Origin: Lamellibrachia satsuma
Lineage: Eukaryota; Annelida; Polychaeta; Sabellida; Siboglinidae
Assembly: GCA_033239005.1 (NCBI GenBank)
Contig: BSQZ01000011.1
Span: 4,131,001 to 4,195,000 of the forward strand
Length of the DNA: 64,000 nt
Reading direction: 5' to 3'
Of this stretch, positions 47,401 to 60,798 are shown piece after piece. Made by a program: the position numbers and the translations under genes. Every line of letters begins with the position of its first letter. Within the stretch, counting starts at the first letter, position 1. The notes under the pieces are model-generated. The model did not search any database. It saw only the letters and a list, made by a program, of their open reading frames with translations, and was not told the DNA's origin.

Positions 47401-48296
47401 ACGAGAAACTGACCACTCTGGATCTATCCAACAACAAGATTGGAAGTTTGCCGTCTAACGCCTTTGTACATCTCTCGCAACTGGAAGTGATCTACCTCTC
47501 AGGAAACAAACTCACTACGACCGAAGAAACGATGTTCCCTCTGAGTATCACTGACGTACATCTCAACTTACCGACAACGACACAGATCCAAATTACGACA
47601 ACTACATTACCACCACCACCACCACCAACAACAACAACAGCAACAACACAATCACCAACAACAACAACAGTAGCAACAACTACGACAACACTAGTACTGC
47701 CTAGAACGTCGGCAACAACAACAGCAACAACAACAACAACCGGAATACTATCAACCCCTGGGTCTTTCGTGTCACCCAATCCGTCGCTACCACCAACGAC
47801 CCAGGCTGTACCCGTCCTGTATATTATCATGGGTGCGGTTCTGACTCTGGTTGTTGTCGTCATCGGCTTTGTCATCTACAAATGTGTGTCGAGGAATCTG
47901 AGAAGGCGTAACAAAAATGAACCGCCTCCACGGCCAGACAGTACGCCTCAACAATCTAGAGAAAGCCAACATACACGTCCGCTGCACAACATTTACTTGG
48001 ATATGGACCAAGTAGCGAACCCAACTGCAGATGGTATTTATGAAGTAATTCCGGGTGATTACGAAGTTCCCGGAACAAAAGATGGACAACATGACCCGCA
48101 TGTTTATGCTAAGATGGGAGGTGTTGATGGGCGAGTGGAAGCCGCTGCCAAGACTGCTGAACCCGATGATAAGTCTGCCACGTCGACAGGAGTCTACACC
48201 GAGATCATTCCACCAGTTCGCCCGGAGCCTGCGAATGGACCTGTCAACGACGATGCGCATCCATTGCCACTGTACGCGGATATACTCCGGAGCTAG
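46533..48296 (+). CDS. LRR receptor F: LRR ectodomain, Thr-rich stalk, TM, multi-tyrosine tail (587 aa)
   Basis: Type I membrane receptor. The signal peptide is hydrophobic from Met13 (46569), an alternative start; the longer frame is kept because the same upstream Met is conserved in G. The cysteine cap, about eight LRRs (to about 345) and stalk (about 345-423, TTT and Pro runs) are followed by a transmembrane helix (about 427-449) and a tail of about 138 residues. There is no C-terminal LRR cap: the stalk begins where A-C have the CC pair. The tail carries YLDM, YEVI, YEVP, YAKM, YTEI and, four residues from the C-terminus, YADI, giving possible docking sites for several SH2 classes. Its HDPHVYA and KTAE segments resemble the tail of receptor A. 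The ectodomain is nearly identical to G, the tail unrelated to G. Confidence 0.88.
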   Translation: MASSTCRIVSVQMACFIAMLCCYLFSTVATQQSCKLKNDFKDDDFPCRKWLHCEKPSSWASLSAEIKTRSQDDRLCAIVVDCANKVTISNFDFQAIGGDFDRVISVTISQCNTAQLHLADDMNFFVVEVDLSGNAFDSLDFMQDWESTDFEALHFHNNSIKIVRPNDFSTFRHLSSLRLQSNLITDVESGCFVNNHELKSVDLSDNRLETLKDNMFKDMEGLKVVRLARNTINSMADGAYLNVHLDSLDLSHNDITTVPNSAFVDTSVVSLDLSHCQISNIPSGFLSSLHEKLTTLDLSNNKIGSLPSNAFVHLSQLEVIYLSGNKLTTTEETMFPLSITDVHLNLPTTTQIQITTTTLPPPPPPTTTTATTQSPTTTTVATTTTTLVLPRTSATTTATTTTTGILSTPGSFVSPNPSLPPTTQAVPVLYIIMGAVLTLVVVVIGFVIYKCVSRNLRRRNKNEPPPRPDSTPQQSRESQHTRPLHNIYLDMDQVANPTADGIYEVIPGDYEVPGTKDGQHDPHVYAKMGGVDGRVEAAAKTAEPDDKSATSTGVYTEIIPPVRPEPANGPVNDDAHPLPLYADILRS

Positions 48297-48574
48297 ACTC
48301 GTGTTACCTGGACTTTGATCCGAGACCAACCGAAATGAACCATCAGTCACGTACAATCACCACGATTGGCTTACTTTGCGCATAGCGAGCTAATAACGGC
48401 CGTGACGCTTTCCACTAATTTTAGTACGAGTCAACATAACATAGTTTACTGTTACATTTATTGCACGCGACTTCTCTAGTAAACTTACATATATGTTTGT
48501 AAAGATTGGTTTATAATACTGTTTCAAACATCGCAAACTTGCTGTTTTATATTGTGATTATTATTCGGCGGTGG

Positions 48575-48580
48575 AATAAA
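48575..48580 (+). terminator. poly(A) signal, receptor F
   Basis: AATAAA about 280 bases downstream of the stop codon, the first canonical signal in the 3' flank. Confidence 0.55.
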
Positions 48581-48689
48581 GTCATGCCAAAATGTGCAAT
48601 GAAACTAGCTTGCCAGATTGTATTCACAAGAACTCGATAGATATCGCTCGTTGTCTTATTCGGCGGCGCGTGTCGGTTGCATTGGGTCA

Positions 48690-49170
48690 TTCAACCGTGA
48701 ATTGTTGCAAACGGCCCCGTGTGTTCCTTATTACGGTTGTATATCACTGCCTCGTTTAGTCGCCGGGTATGCGGAAGAACACCCTCCTCCGTAACCCACG
48801 TGAGAACTGCTCGTTACGCAGGTTTGTACATACTGTCTTGGGTATATTTAGTGATTAACCATTTGAATATTTGTTGTAAAGACTTGAGTGTATTGACAAG
48901 AACGGCGCCACCAGCCTATCTCTTGTATTCACCGTTTCGACGACATGGAGCAAGACCCCGAATTAGGTCAAAACACGGCTCCTACTGTGATATTTACTAT
49001 AGGCGTTGTCGTGTAGGCATTTTAAGGACCACAATCAGTGGCGTATTTATGGAGGCATTGACCATTCCCATTTGCTTATTTTTAAAAAAAATTTCGAATG
49101 TAACCTGTTGATCTGGTGAAAAATGTCATAATTATAAAAATGGTAATTTACTTACTGCTTCTGATAGACA
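48690..49170. repeat. dispersed repeat R4, copy 1
   Basis: Similar to parts of 53270-54030, sharing 'gaactgctcgttacgcagg', 'aattaggtcaaaacacggc' and 'ataaaaatggtaattta'. Class unknown. Confidence 0.75.
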
Positions 49171-50139
49171 TGCGTGAAGGTTCCATTTGTGTTTTTTGAG
49201 GAACAACATAATTCAGCACGGGCACATATAATTACACTCTTCATATATTTGCATACATTTCAATACGTTTAGTGGGATATTAGGTGGATCCTGAATTTTC
49301 CAAAGAGGTGAAGATTTTAATTTCGTAGATCTTGATCGGAGGCGATGTGTACACATTGTTTTGTTGCACACATTATATTTTTTAAGATATAAGTTAAACA
49401 TTATGTATTGGGTAGGTTGGGACAAGGAACCCATCTTAAGAGAAAATCGCATGCGGGAGAGAATCGTTTCGGTACATATTGTTTATGTGCTATGAATAAT
49501 CTAGTTCATTAAGTAGGTAGGTCTTAGGTAGATTCCGTGTGTTAAAATTGTTGTCGTACCTTGTCTCTGAACAAAAGTTGTAGCTATTTTAGCGGAGGTT
49601 CCAATGGTGGGGTAAGAAGCCCACACACGGCGCAAGAAGCCCACCCACGGCGTAATAAGCCCACCCACGCCGCAAGTAGCCCCTCTGGGCGTTTGCAATA
49701 TTATAGTTTTTCATTTGAATATTGTTTTCACATATCGCCCCCAAGCGATGCATTTATGCCACTGCTATATACTATATGTATTAGCCTACTGTACGCATTT
49801 ACTTATTTTGTCTCAATTTCCCTTGGCTATTGTACATGTTCTCACTTTGTATTGTAACGTAATAATGCCTTCTCCCGGGCTATCAAAAAGGCGGTATGCT
49901 CCGCTGCTGGCATTGCACTACTGTAATTGTCAGTCGGTCGTTCTGGCTTGTGGCGTTTCAACTTTTGCTTATAATTATATACAACTTGTCGTGTATATGG
50001 TTACATGTTGAGAATAGCGCGTGCTTCTCTGCTACCAGCACCAGAGCCACTGCCACTGGATATTCACAATGCGGCGGCAGCAGAACTGGTCAGCATAATT
50101 GCTAAACACCTATTTTATCAGTGTTGCACTTTGCTATGA
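49171..50139. other. intergenic, no recognised gene
   Basis: Contains a cluster of GGGTAAGAAGCCC-type units at 49609-49690, again related to the GGGGCAAGACGCCCC motif. No coding or RNA gene seen. Confidence 0.55.
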
Positions 50140-50540
50140 CTGAAAAAAGCAGGTGTTTCGCAATCATGTGACGCTCCGATGAATACACATAACCGGTGAC
50201 ATGGAACACGGTGATAAGGTCACTGGCGAACCCTACAGACAGCCACATTGACATTGTCCGTGAAACGTACAGTTTTTTTTATAAACGACAATACTCGCTC
50301 ATAGTGTATACACCATGTAGTGCCTAGGCCTGTTTAAAAGAGGGGTAATTATAAACTTACCTCACTTAAAAATAGTCATCGTGTATACATGTGTCACACT
50401 GTTTCTCTAACTTCACAAACTTGAGGACGCCAATCGAATCGAATCAAATGAACATCCGAATACCCAACCCACGAGCTCTCGCAACATAAATAGTTGAATA
50501 AAGTCCAAGTACGCAATGTATGCACATGATTGTATGTGTG
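50140..50540. repeat. dispersed repeat R5, copy 2
   Basis: Partner of 34150-34530, likewise followed by a short GTGC-type microsatellite and then LINE 3' sequence. Confidence 0.75.
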
Positions 50541-50569
50541 TACGTGCGTGCGTGCGTGCGTGGGTGTGT

Positions 50570-50950
50570 GAGAAAAGAATAGACAAGTGAAGAATAGAGG
50601 AGCTGAGGGAGGAAGTTGGCGTGAAAGAGAGTGTCACGAGGAGGTGGTGAGGAGCCGGCTAAAGTGGGTTGGTATAAAGAATGGAAGTGGAACGGTTGAG
50701 GAAGAGAGCGGAAGGCGGGTAGAAGAAGAAGAAGATCAAGACTGAGATGAGAGGACTGCGTGAAGAGAGATTTGGAAGGAGTGGGAGGGGAGGAGTGGGA
50801 GGGGAGTGGAAAAAAGACCGAAGGATGGAGGAGTGGAGAAGGTTGATTGAAGCAGTGAAATGGGATCAGTGAAGGGAGGGAAGGGAAACAATCAACAATC
50901 AGCCTCACCCCTGACTTCAGGGATAAAGACAAGAGCAACAACAACAACTC
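50570..50950 (+). pseudogene. LINE C-terminal/3' end fragment
   Basis: Plus-strand frames show EELREEVGVKESV, then MEVERLRKRAEGG and WRRLIEAVKWDQ, the typical end of RTE-type ORFs, followed by a 3' end with AACAACAACAAC. Frameshifts separate the pieces. It is probably the same family as 42130-43550, whose own C-terminus reads similarly. Confidence 0.65.
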
Positions 50951-51382
50951 CAAACAGGTCCTTTAAAGCTTTTATCGCGTATATGTAACCAAGAAAACTC
51001 GTATCTGTGTGGAATCCACCAAGACACATGACAACGGAGCGCTGCCACTATGTTCGTTGGCAATGATGGGCCTTCCACCATAAGGCTGGTCAAACGTGAG
51101 GATAGGCTTCAGTTGGAGTCACCTACATTCTGCTGCCACAGATCTCAGTGTTCAATAGACACAACTCATGTCACTCGCATTCATGTTTATCATTGGCAAA
51201 AGATGACTATATTTCCCCTATGTGAGTACTCTGATCGACAGCCGGATCTTTCCCGACCACACAGGCCAGGACGAACGGACGGACCGTGCGGCCTCCCACA
51301 GTAGGTCTAGCTTCCAGGTTGGGTCATTTTATCGGTTTTGTCTGGAGTTTCTTGTAGAAGTGTACGCCATTTTTCCAGGGGT

Positions 51383-51397
51383 GGGGCAAGACGCCCC
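51383..51397. repeat. isolated GGGGCAAGACGCCCC motif
   Basis: A 15-base motif with 5-bp inverted arms (GGGGC and GCCCC) around AAGAC. Its core matches the 26-bp minisatellite unit of 35.4-40 kb. Confidence 0.8.
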
Positions 51398-51499
51398 CCA
51401 TTGACAATATATTTAATTAACGATAATTTGTGTGTGTTGTCGATCGTCACTAATGCTTTGGTATTACATACTACAACCCCACAACAATCGTATGCCAGC

Positions 51500-53225
<1,726 letters not shown>

Positions 53226-53269
53226 GCATTTGAAATATACACTTATGAAAAAATCGGCAGTACAACAGT

Positions 53270-54030
53270 GAAACGTTGCAAATAGCCCCGTGTGTTCCTT
53301 ATTACATGTTTATATCACTGCCTCGCTTAGACGTCGGGTATGTGGAAGAAAACCCTCTTCCGTAAGCCACGCGAGAACTGCTCGTTACGCAGGTTTATCT
53401 ATTCTTATTATGTCTTATTCTGTTCTTGTATATATATAGTCATTTACCGTTTGAATGTTTGTTGTAAAGACTAGAGTGTATTAACAAGAACGGCGTCACC
53501 AGTCTATCTCTTGTATTTACCGTGTCGATGACATGGAGCAAGACCGCGAATTAGGTCAAAACACGGCTCTTACTGTGATCTGTAGGCGTTGTCGTGTAAG
53601 CGTTTTTCTAAGGACCACTGTCAATGGCGTATTTATGGTGACAATGAACCAAGGCCCCTTTGGTTTTTTTCGTATGCAACCAGTTGCGCCACTACATGGT
53701 AGCATTGTAAACTAATGGATGACTACGATTACTCCCGATTGGCCTCCGTTTTGCAACATCCTAGACACGTGACTGGCCACAACGGAAACAAGTGCTTGCG
53801 TTTGTTGTGTCATCATTATTGATATGTTCAAGTTACATTTTATGTTGAATAAATAAAAAAATCATAAACGAAAAACAAATCCGTTGCATTACACATTTAA
53901 ATATCAATGGCATTATTTGATTGATTTTCCACTTTGGTCAATAGAGTCACTACGAGACTTTCACTGGTAAAAAATTTCATAACTATAAAAATGGTAATTT
54001 ACATACTGCAGAAGATAGATAGACCTGCGT
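53270..54030. repeat. dispersed repeat R4, copy 2
   Basis: Partner of 48690-49170, interrupted by about 240 bases of other sequence (about 53695-53940). Confidence 0.7.
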
Positions 54031-54221
54031 GAATGTTTCATTTGTGGGTTATATACGCATAGAATGTCCAGTGAGATCAGACAAAGGCTGATAGTTTGCC
54101 TATGAACCGCGACGAATATGACAACGTACTTTCACAGTAGTTTTAACAAAACAGTAGTGAACTATTTCATAATTAATGTTGTTAGAATGTGTAAGATACC
54201 CCATGCTAGTATACAGAACGC

Positions 54222-54327
<106 letters not shown>

Positions 54328-54914
54328 TATGAAGCTCAACTTTTAATGTGAATCACGTCTTGCCCCACCTTAAACTTCTTGTTAATTATTAATACAAAAT
54401 GTCATAGCCTACCGAATTTGGGTCAAACTGACAAAAGTAGTACATGATTAATGACTATGTGCCACGCTGGATTAAGGACATTATTATGTCGCTTACATAA
54501 TTGGATTTACCTGTACACATGGATACAACACCTGCCATAATAACATTATTTCGCGTATAACAGTTATGAACGTCGCCGTCCGCTCACTATTTCAATGCGT
54601 AGAAATGGGCCACTATGAAAACTATTAATTTTAGAATATACACTCACGGAAACCAGGTAATGTATTCTCCACATTTGTTATCAGATGTGCCCGTAAACTG
54701 GTGCATATACGCCCCATTTATGTCGATGCTTTGTGTAACAATCTTGCTATATATGGTAATATTTATATTTACATGGTCATGATTAGAATTGTACATTGAT
54801 GTTAAGAGGCTAGCCCTTGTGTTCATGGAAAAGGTTTCAGTGGTTGGCCATGTGTACATGTTATCGTTCACGTGAAAAGTTGACATGTTGCACACGATTG
54901 ATCAAGCGTGACAA

Positions 54915-55034
54915 ATATCACCAGGTCATCACCGTGCTGGCGCCCAGCACTGCTATGTGTCACACAGTTACAATATCAGCAGATCATCACCGTGCTGGCG
55001 TCCAGCACTGCCATGTGTCACACAGTTACAATAG
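54915..55034. repeat. 58-bp tandem duplication containing a palindrome
   Basis: Two head-to-tail copies with a few differences. Copy 1 contains the palindrome GTGCTGGCGCCCAGCAC; copy 2 has the same arms with one change in the centre. Confidence 0.9.
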
Positions 55035-55277
55035 CACACGATACATAACCATTCAGGGGTTTTCTTGCAAGCCTATTCTCGGGGTTTTGAACAGGGGGTC
55101 AGGGCGTACGAAATCAGCCTGGATTTCTAAGAAAAAATTACACTTAAAACATTCTCACAAAAAGGGGGTTATTTCGAACCCACCGAAGTCAGGCCAATAT
55201 GTGACTCAACTAACAACAAATACATACACCTATACACACATAAGTCCAATGAAGAAAGCCATAGGCGTTAAGTAAAT

Positions 55278-55286
55278 ATATGTGTG

Positions 55287-55334
<48 letters not shown>

Positions 55335-55365
55335 TGTCTGTGTGTATGTGTGCGTGTGCGTGTGT
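55278..55365. repeat. (TG)n-(CGTG)n microsatellite
   Basis: Short TG run followed by TGCG repeats and mixed TG sequence. Confidence 0.95.
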
Positions 55366-55549
55366 GTTGGGAAGGGCGTTATTGTGCAGGTAACCAATTG
55401 CCACAGACTACCTCGTGTAACATAGATATCAAGCATAAAAACAAGACGGTGCTAGCATGATGCATGTGTACATTTGTAGCGTTCGTTTCGCAAAGACTAT
55501 ATCACATTCCCTCCAACCTTCCATACAGAAGTAAAGTTATGTCCTATGT

Positions 55550-57120
55550 AAACCATAAATGAGATAGTTTGATATGGGCCTTACTTGAAATCTGCATTTG
55601 TACGCGATGTAGGTTCTACAGTAGACCCCAATTTAGTTATGCGGTGTTCGTTCGCGACAAATAAGTGATATGGCCGGACCGAGGTTTCGATGTAGTTGTA
55701 CATGAAATGTCATGTATATAAGATTGTTGTATTTGATTAAACGACCAGCTAGCCACGATGTTGAACAATAAGTGTACATTACTAACGTAGGCGATACCTT
55801 TTTCATTTAATTGCAAGCTTGTATTTGAGCATATTGACCTTTTTTTCACCGTGATAACATGAATTCGGTTCGCATTTCTGGTGGCCAGGTATCAATAAAA
55901 CGAATTGTATTCAGGCAAACTACTCAGTGGCCTGGTTGTTGATGAGAAGTTGCCTGTGTAACACGACACATTTTATCTGATTACAGGATCGTACCCCGTA
56001 GCAAATGACTCTTATCTTCAACGCCCTGATGGATCATTCGTGACAAACATACGCCTACTCACTGTTGTCACCGACAAATGCACACACTGGCCGCTGTGTT
56101 GTAGTATAACTGTCACTGGTGTAACTGAGGAATATAATGCAGAGAAGCACATGCATTGAATGGGTATTGCATCATCTACGTGACGTGGTGTGACGTGACA
56201 CGGTATTTGGTATATAGATTCCTGTATGGACATCACGAATCGCGATACACGCAATGGCGCCATCAACTCATCGCAGTGTATCTGTACAGATGGCATGTTT
56301 TATATCCATGTTGTGCTGTTATCTCGTCTCGACGGTCGCCACGCAACGTTCATGCAAGCTTAAAACCGACTTCAAAGACGACGACTTCCCCTGCAGAAAG
56401 TGGCTGCACTGTGAAAAGCCGAGCAGTTGGGCTTCACTGAGCGCCGATATAAAGACGAGAAGTCAAGACGATCGGCTGTGCGCCATTGTCGTCGACTGTG
56501 CGAACAAGGTCACTATTTCAAACTTCGACTTTCAGGCGATCGGCGGAGATTTTGATCGCGTTGTTAATGTCACTATCTCACAATGTAACACGGCACAGCT
56601 TCATTTAGCCGACGACATGAATTTCTTCGTCGTCGAGGTGGACCTCAGTGGGAACGCATTCGACTCGCTCGACTTCATGCAGGACTGGCAAAGCACCGAT
56701 TTCGAAGCACTGCATTTTCACAACAATTCAATTAAGATCGTTCGCCCGAACGACTTTTCTACGTTCCGCCATCTGTCTAGCCTCAGACTTCAATCCAACC
56801 TGATCACCGACGTTGAATCGGGGTGTTTCGTGAATAACCACGAATTAAAGAGTGTCGATTTATCAGACAACCGTCTTAAGATTCTTAAAGAAAATATGTT
56901 CATGAATATGGAAGGGCTGAAGTTTGTGCAATTGGCCAGGAACATGATCAACAGTATGGCTGACGGTACGTTCCGTAACGTCCATCTCGACTCGCTCGAT
57001 CTGTCGCACAATGACATCACGACCGTGCCGAATTCTGCCTTCGTGGACACGTCGGTCATGTCATTGGATTTATCCCACTGCCAAATCTCGAACATTCCAT
57101 CTGGGTTCCTATCAAGCTTG
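55550..57120. repeat. duplicated block with receptor G 5' flank and N-terminal ectodomain
   Basis: Partner of 45835-47400, with only scattered substitutions and small indels. No (TA)n at its left edge, unlike its partner. Confidence 0.85.
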
Positions 57121-58029
57121 CAGGAGAACCTGATCACACTGGACCTGTCATACAATAACATAACACAAGTCGCGTCCGACGCCTTCATCCATCTGTCGCA
57201 TCTGCAGGTGGTCTACTACGCCGGAGTCAACATTGATACGTCGCTGTTGCCATCAACAACAACTACTACTTCGACAACAACACCATCACCATCAACGACT
57301 ACTACGCCAACAACTACTACGATGACAGCAACGGCGTCATTGTCAACAACACGCGCATCGCCAACACCAACGGCAGCGTCAAAACCACCTTCAGCAACGG
57401 AGGACAGGCAAATTACAACGGCTGCACAATCTGTACATATAACTGCAATTCCGGAACAGGGGGCAATGGCGAAACCTGGAACCAGATCATTGACTTGGAT
57501 TGTTGTTGCGGTCGTTCTAGTAAGCCTAGTGGCCGTCATTATTGGCGTGGTCATCCTGCGACGAAGGCAACAGAAAGACAAAACCCAGCAGGACGACGAC
57601 AGAGATTCAACGTACGTCACCATACCGGGTAACCGCACACCGGACTACCTGGATCTTGAAAGCGTTAGCCTGAACGTACAGCACTACGACGTATTGAATG
57701 CGACTCCGCCCTGTGAGCCCGCAGCTCTGAACCGCGGATTCGAGCCGGACGAACAAGCCTACATGCGAATGGACGGCATACCGGGGAACGTTCAGAATCC
57801 ACTGTCGTTCGAGGCAAGCGGGGTGTCCGGCATGCCACCGAATACAACTGGGAGTGATCCCAACACAACTGCGGACGACGACTATATTAAAATGAGCCGT
57901 CAAAATGGCAGTGTCGTCTCGAACGAAGGTCCGTACGAAGTTCCTGTTCCTGCTGCTAGAGCGGATCGTCCTCAGGAAGGACACCACGACGCCGTGTTTC
58001 CTGCAAACAGCGAACCATCTGATCGCTAG
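56254..58029 (+). CDS. LRR receptor G: LRR ectodomain, Thr-rich stalk, TM, ITAM-bearing tail (591 aa)
   Basis: Type I membrane receptor. Its first ~290 residues closely match receptor F (signal peptide, cysteine cap, LRRs). Thereafter it differs: the last LRR reads LDLSYNNITQVASDAF, closer to receptors A and B. The C-terminal LRR cap is missing and a Thr/Ser stalk runs from about 329 to 409. A transmembrane helix (about 412-434) is followed by RRRQQK and a tail of about 157 residues. Tyr454 and Tyr465 form YVTI-x7-YLDL, the consensus and spacing of an ITAM; YVTI with the preceding Ser also fits an ITIM. Further sites are YDVL, YMRM, YIKM (YxxM) and YEVP. These suggest coupling to Syk/ZAP-70-type, PI3-kinase and Crk-type SH2 domains, by analogy with known receptors; none of this is shown for this animal. 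Coding is one exon. Confidence 0.88.
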   Translation: MAPSTHRSVSVQMACFISMLCCYLVSTVATQRSCKLKTDFKDDDFPCRKWLHCEKPSSWASLSADIKTRSQDDRLCAIVVDCANKVTISNFDFQAIGGDFDRVVNVTISQCNTAQLHLADDMNFFVVEVDLSGNAFDSLDFMQDWQSTDFEALHFHNNSIKIVRPNDFSTFRHLSSLRLQSNLITDVESGCFVNNHELKSVDLSDNRLKILKENMFMNMEGLKFVQLARNMINSMADGTFRNVHLDSLDLSHNDITTVPNSAFVDTSVMSLDLSHCQISNIPSGFLSSLQENLITLDLSYNNITQVASDAFIHLSHLQVVYYAGVNIDTSLLPSTTTTTSTTTPSPSTTTTPTTTTMTATASLSTTRASPTPTAASKPPSATEDRQITTAAQSVHITAIPEQGAMAKPGTRSLTWIVVAVVLVSLVAVIIGVVILRRRQQKDKTQQDDDRDSTYVTIPGNRTPDYLDLESVSLNVQHYDVLNATPPCEPAALNRGFEPDEQAYMRMDGIPGNVQNPLSFEASGVSGMPPNTTGSDPNTTADDDYIKMSRQNGSVVSNEGPYEVPVPAARADRPQEGHHDAVFPANSEPSDR

Positions 58030-60040
58030 TGTTGTGTCTAGGTAACAGTATGGGGAGTCGGAAATGTAAATTGAACAACGCTATTGAATTGAGCGTAGTG
58101 ATAAGAACGAATGACCACACATGCAACAGCGTACACACGCACACGTACTTAGAAGGTTTAATGACCCGTATAATTATACTTACATATGCTTTTCTGCTTC
58201 TGTATACAACCAAACTTATGCGAGTGTTATGTGCCACACCCCGCCAAGCAGGAAAAGGATAAGTTAGTACGCCGCCATAAATCGTTGTATTTGGCCTGTC
58301 GATGAGAGTGGCTGCAGCTTGCTTGATGTAGAAACAAGTAGACAAGTAAACGATATATAAACACACACACACACGCACGCACGCACGCACGCACGCACGC
58401 ACTCACACACGAGAGAGAGATTTGGTAATGGGCAATGTGTTCTGCCGGTAAGCACTTAAGTAGACCAAAAAAGACTATGAAGTTTGGGCAGAATATTAGT
58501 ATAAACCATTGACTTTCTTGTTCGTGCGAGCCAGTGACTATATCGCGTCCAACATCACCCCTGTCCCCTGGCATACCGACCTATTGAAACGTGTATTTGC
58601 TCTGATATCCAATGATATTACGAGCATGTAGAACTCATTCCTACACACGGGAACTTAGCTTTAATTTGTTGTAGGCCGGTCGCCACTGATCGGACGTGGA
58701 AATAATACAACCAGATTACGACCTTCTTGTGAGGCGCTTTACAACTCGTATTTAACATATTGTTATCATGGCTAACACATTGTATGTTGTCATAAATGCA
58801 CATACTGCCTTCTATTAAACAGATGTCGTAAGCATATATTTGTATTGAAGTGTAATGTGTACGCTCATGTCGACGCTATTCGCGTATATAAATGAAACAA
58901 CATCACATGCACACTTATGAACCGTAAGAGTTAACGTGCACCTGACCGCAACACAATATACTATAATCATTAATTGCTTATGCGGGACCGCTCTATTCCC
59001 TCTTCTGGATAAATTTACTGGCTGTTCACCGAACCAACAACGTAATCATAACGCTTTTGTGAGTCATGTTCAAGACGTCGTCATTTGAAACACTCCCAGC
59101 TCATTATTTATGACTGCGGTCATCTTATCATTAGGTGAGTCTAATTGTAAAACCCGTGAAACTTCCTCTTCTGTGTACATTCAAAACTTGAAACTCAGTG
59201 AACCAACAAACTAATAATAGCGCTTACATGAGTCATACAACGGCGCCGTCTTTTTTGGTAGAAAATGACCACGCCAAACTCTTCAACAGTGGCCTTCAGT
59301 ATTTTTTACTCCAAACAGCTAACACAGGAGTATGGTGCTTGGTGTGTATGAAAAAGGTGCATATAAATGTGGGAAATAATATTTTTTAAACAAAAATAGC
59401 GCAATTCAAAAGTTTATTTATATCAGATATCCTCTTTATTGACGAACGAGGTGAGCTGGAGGGGCAAGATAGACAGTGCTCACAGCTGGTTGGAAGGGGT
59501 GAATGGAGGGGAGTCTTATCATTTCAGTAGGGAGTAGACACCATTCAACATATCACCACTGCCACAACTTGATTACAAATTCACAATAGACAGTTGCGGA
59601 GTGATCTAAAGGATTGGTTGGCTGGACAACGTCAGTGTTATTTACGAACTGTTACGTCAGTGATGTTAACGAACTGTTACGTCATTGTTGTTTACGAACT
59701 GTTACGTCGTTGTTGTTTACGAACTAATACGTCATTTCAACGGTGCGTTTGAGTAACGTAAGTTTCAAACAAAAACGAACGTTATTTGTTTCTAAACACA
59801 ATGTCGTTTGCAATTCAAATATTATTAACAGCTGTGTGGAATCGAAATTTAGAGATTTACTGAAAAGTTAGGAGATTACTAAACGAAATAAATATGTGGA
59901 GAATCTACACATCAAATTTAATTTGTGACAGGAGTGATATGATACATTTTCACATGGATTTAATTTAATTTGTGACAGGAGTGATATGATACATTTTCAC
60001 ATGGACATTCCTGTCTACTCTCTCGTGAGACTCACGGTAT
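58030..60040. other. intergenic region between receptor G and the LINE
   Basis: Contains an (AC)n-(GCAC)n tract at 58360-58402, imperfect 26-27 base repeats with ACGAACTGTTACGTC at 59640-59735, and a tandem duplication of period 47 at 59917-60005. No gene or RNA is recognised; open frames here are short and featureless. Confidence 0.55.
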
Positions 60041-60043
60041 TGC

Positions 60044-60168
<125 letters not shown>

Positions 60169-60798
60169 ATGCGCGGTGGTTGTGACCACGCAAGCCCGCA
60201 TAGCCACACCAAAATGGTGTGGTTTCAAAATGTAAATACAAATAAAATTTATTTTGACACCGTATATCTCTAAATATAGAATCAGGGGTGTTTACAATAT
60301 ACTTTCTAAATAAAAATAAATAAATTAAACTACATTAAATCAGTGAATGTAATTATTACAATACAGGCATTACATAAAATAATAACCATAACACAATAAA
60401 AGTAAGCATTAGGATTATATATGTAAATATGTATGGACATATAATATAAAGTATATATATATACACACAAAATTACGAAAACTTGATTAAAGAAAAAGGT
60501 TTTCAGGTCGGGAAAAAGCAACGACTAGCAGGCATGGATTGGTACAAGAGTATCAGGCCCCCACAAAATCAATCATAATCCATCTTATTAACCGCTTAGT
60601 CTCTCTTCGCTTTCCTCGAGTCCTATGTGCTACAGTGATGTGATACCCCCTCATTGAACGCTGTAGATCACGGTCGATCAGAAGAGGCCCATTTGGATCC
60701 TTTAACAAGATTTAACAAGATTTGCCATCCAAGCCAAAGGCCCAGATGGCAAGTGGACAAGGAAGCCATTGGCTTATCGAGAGTCCAACAATGTTCAC

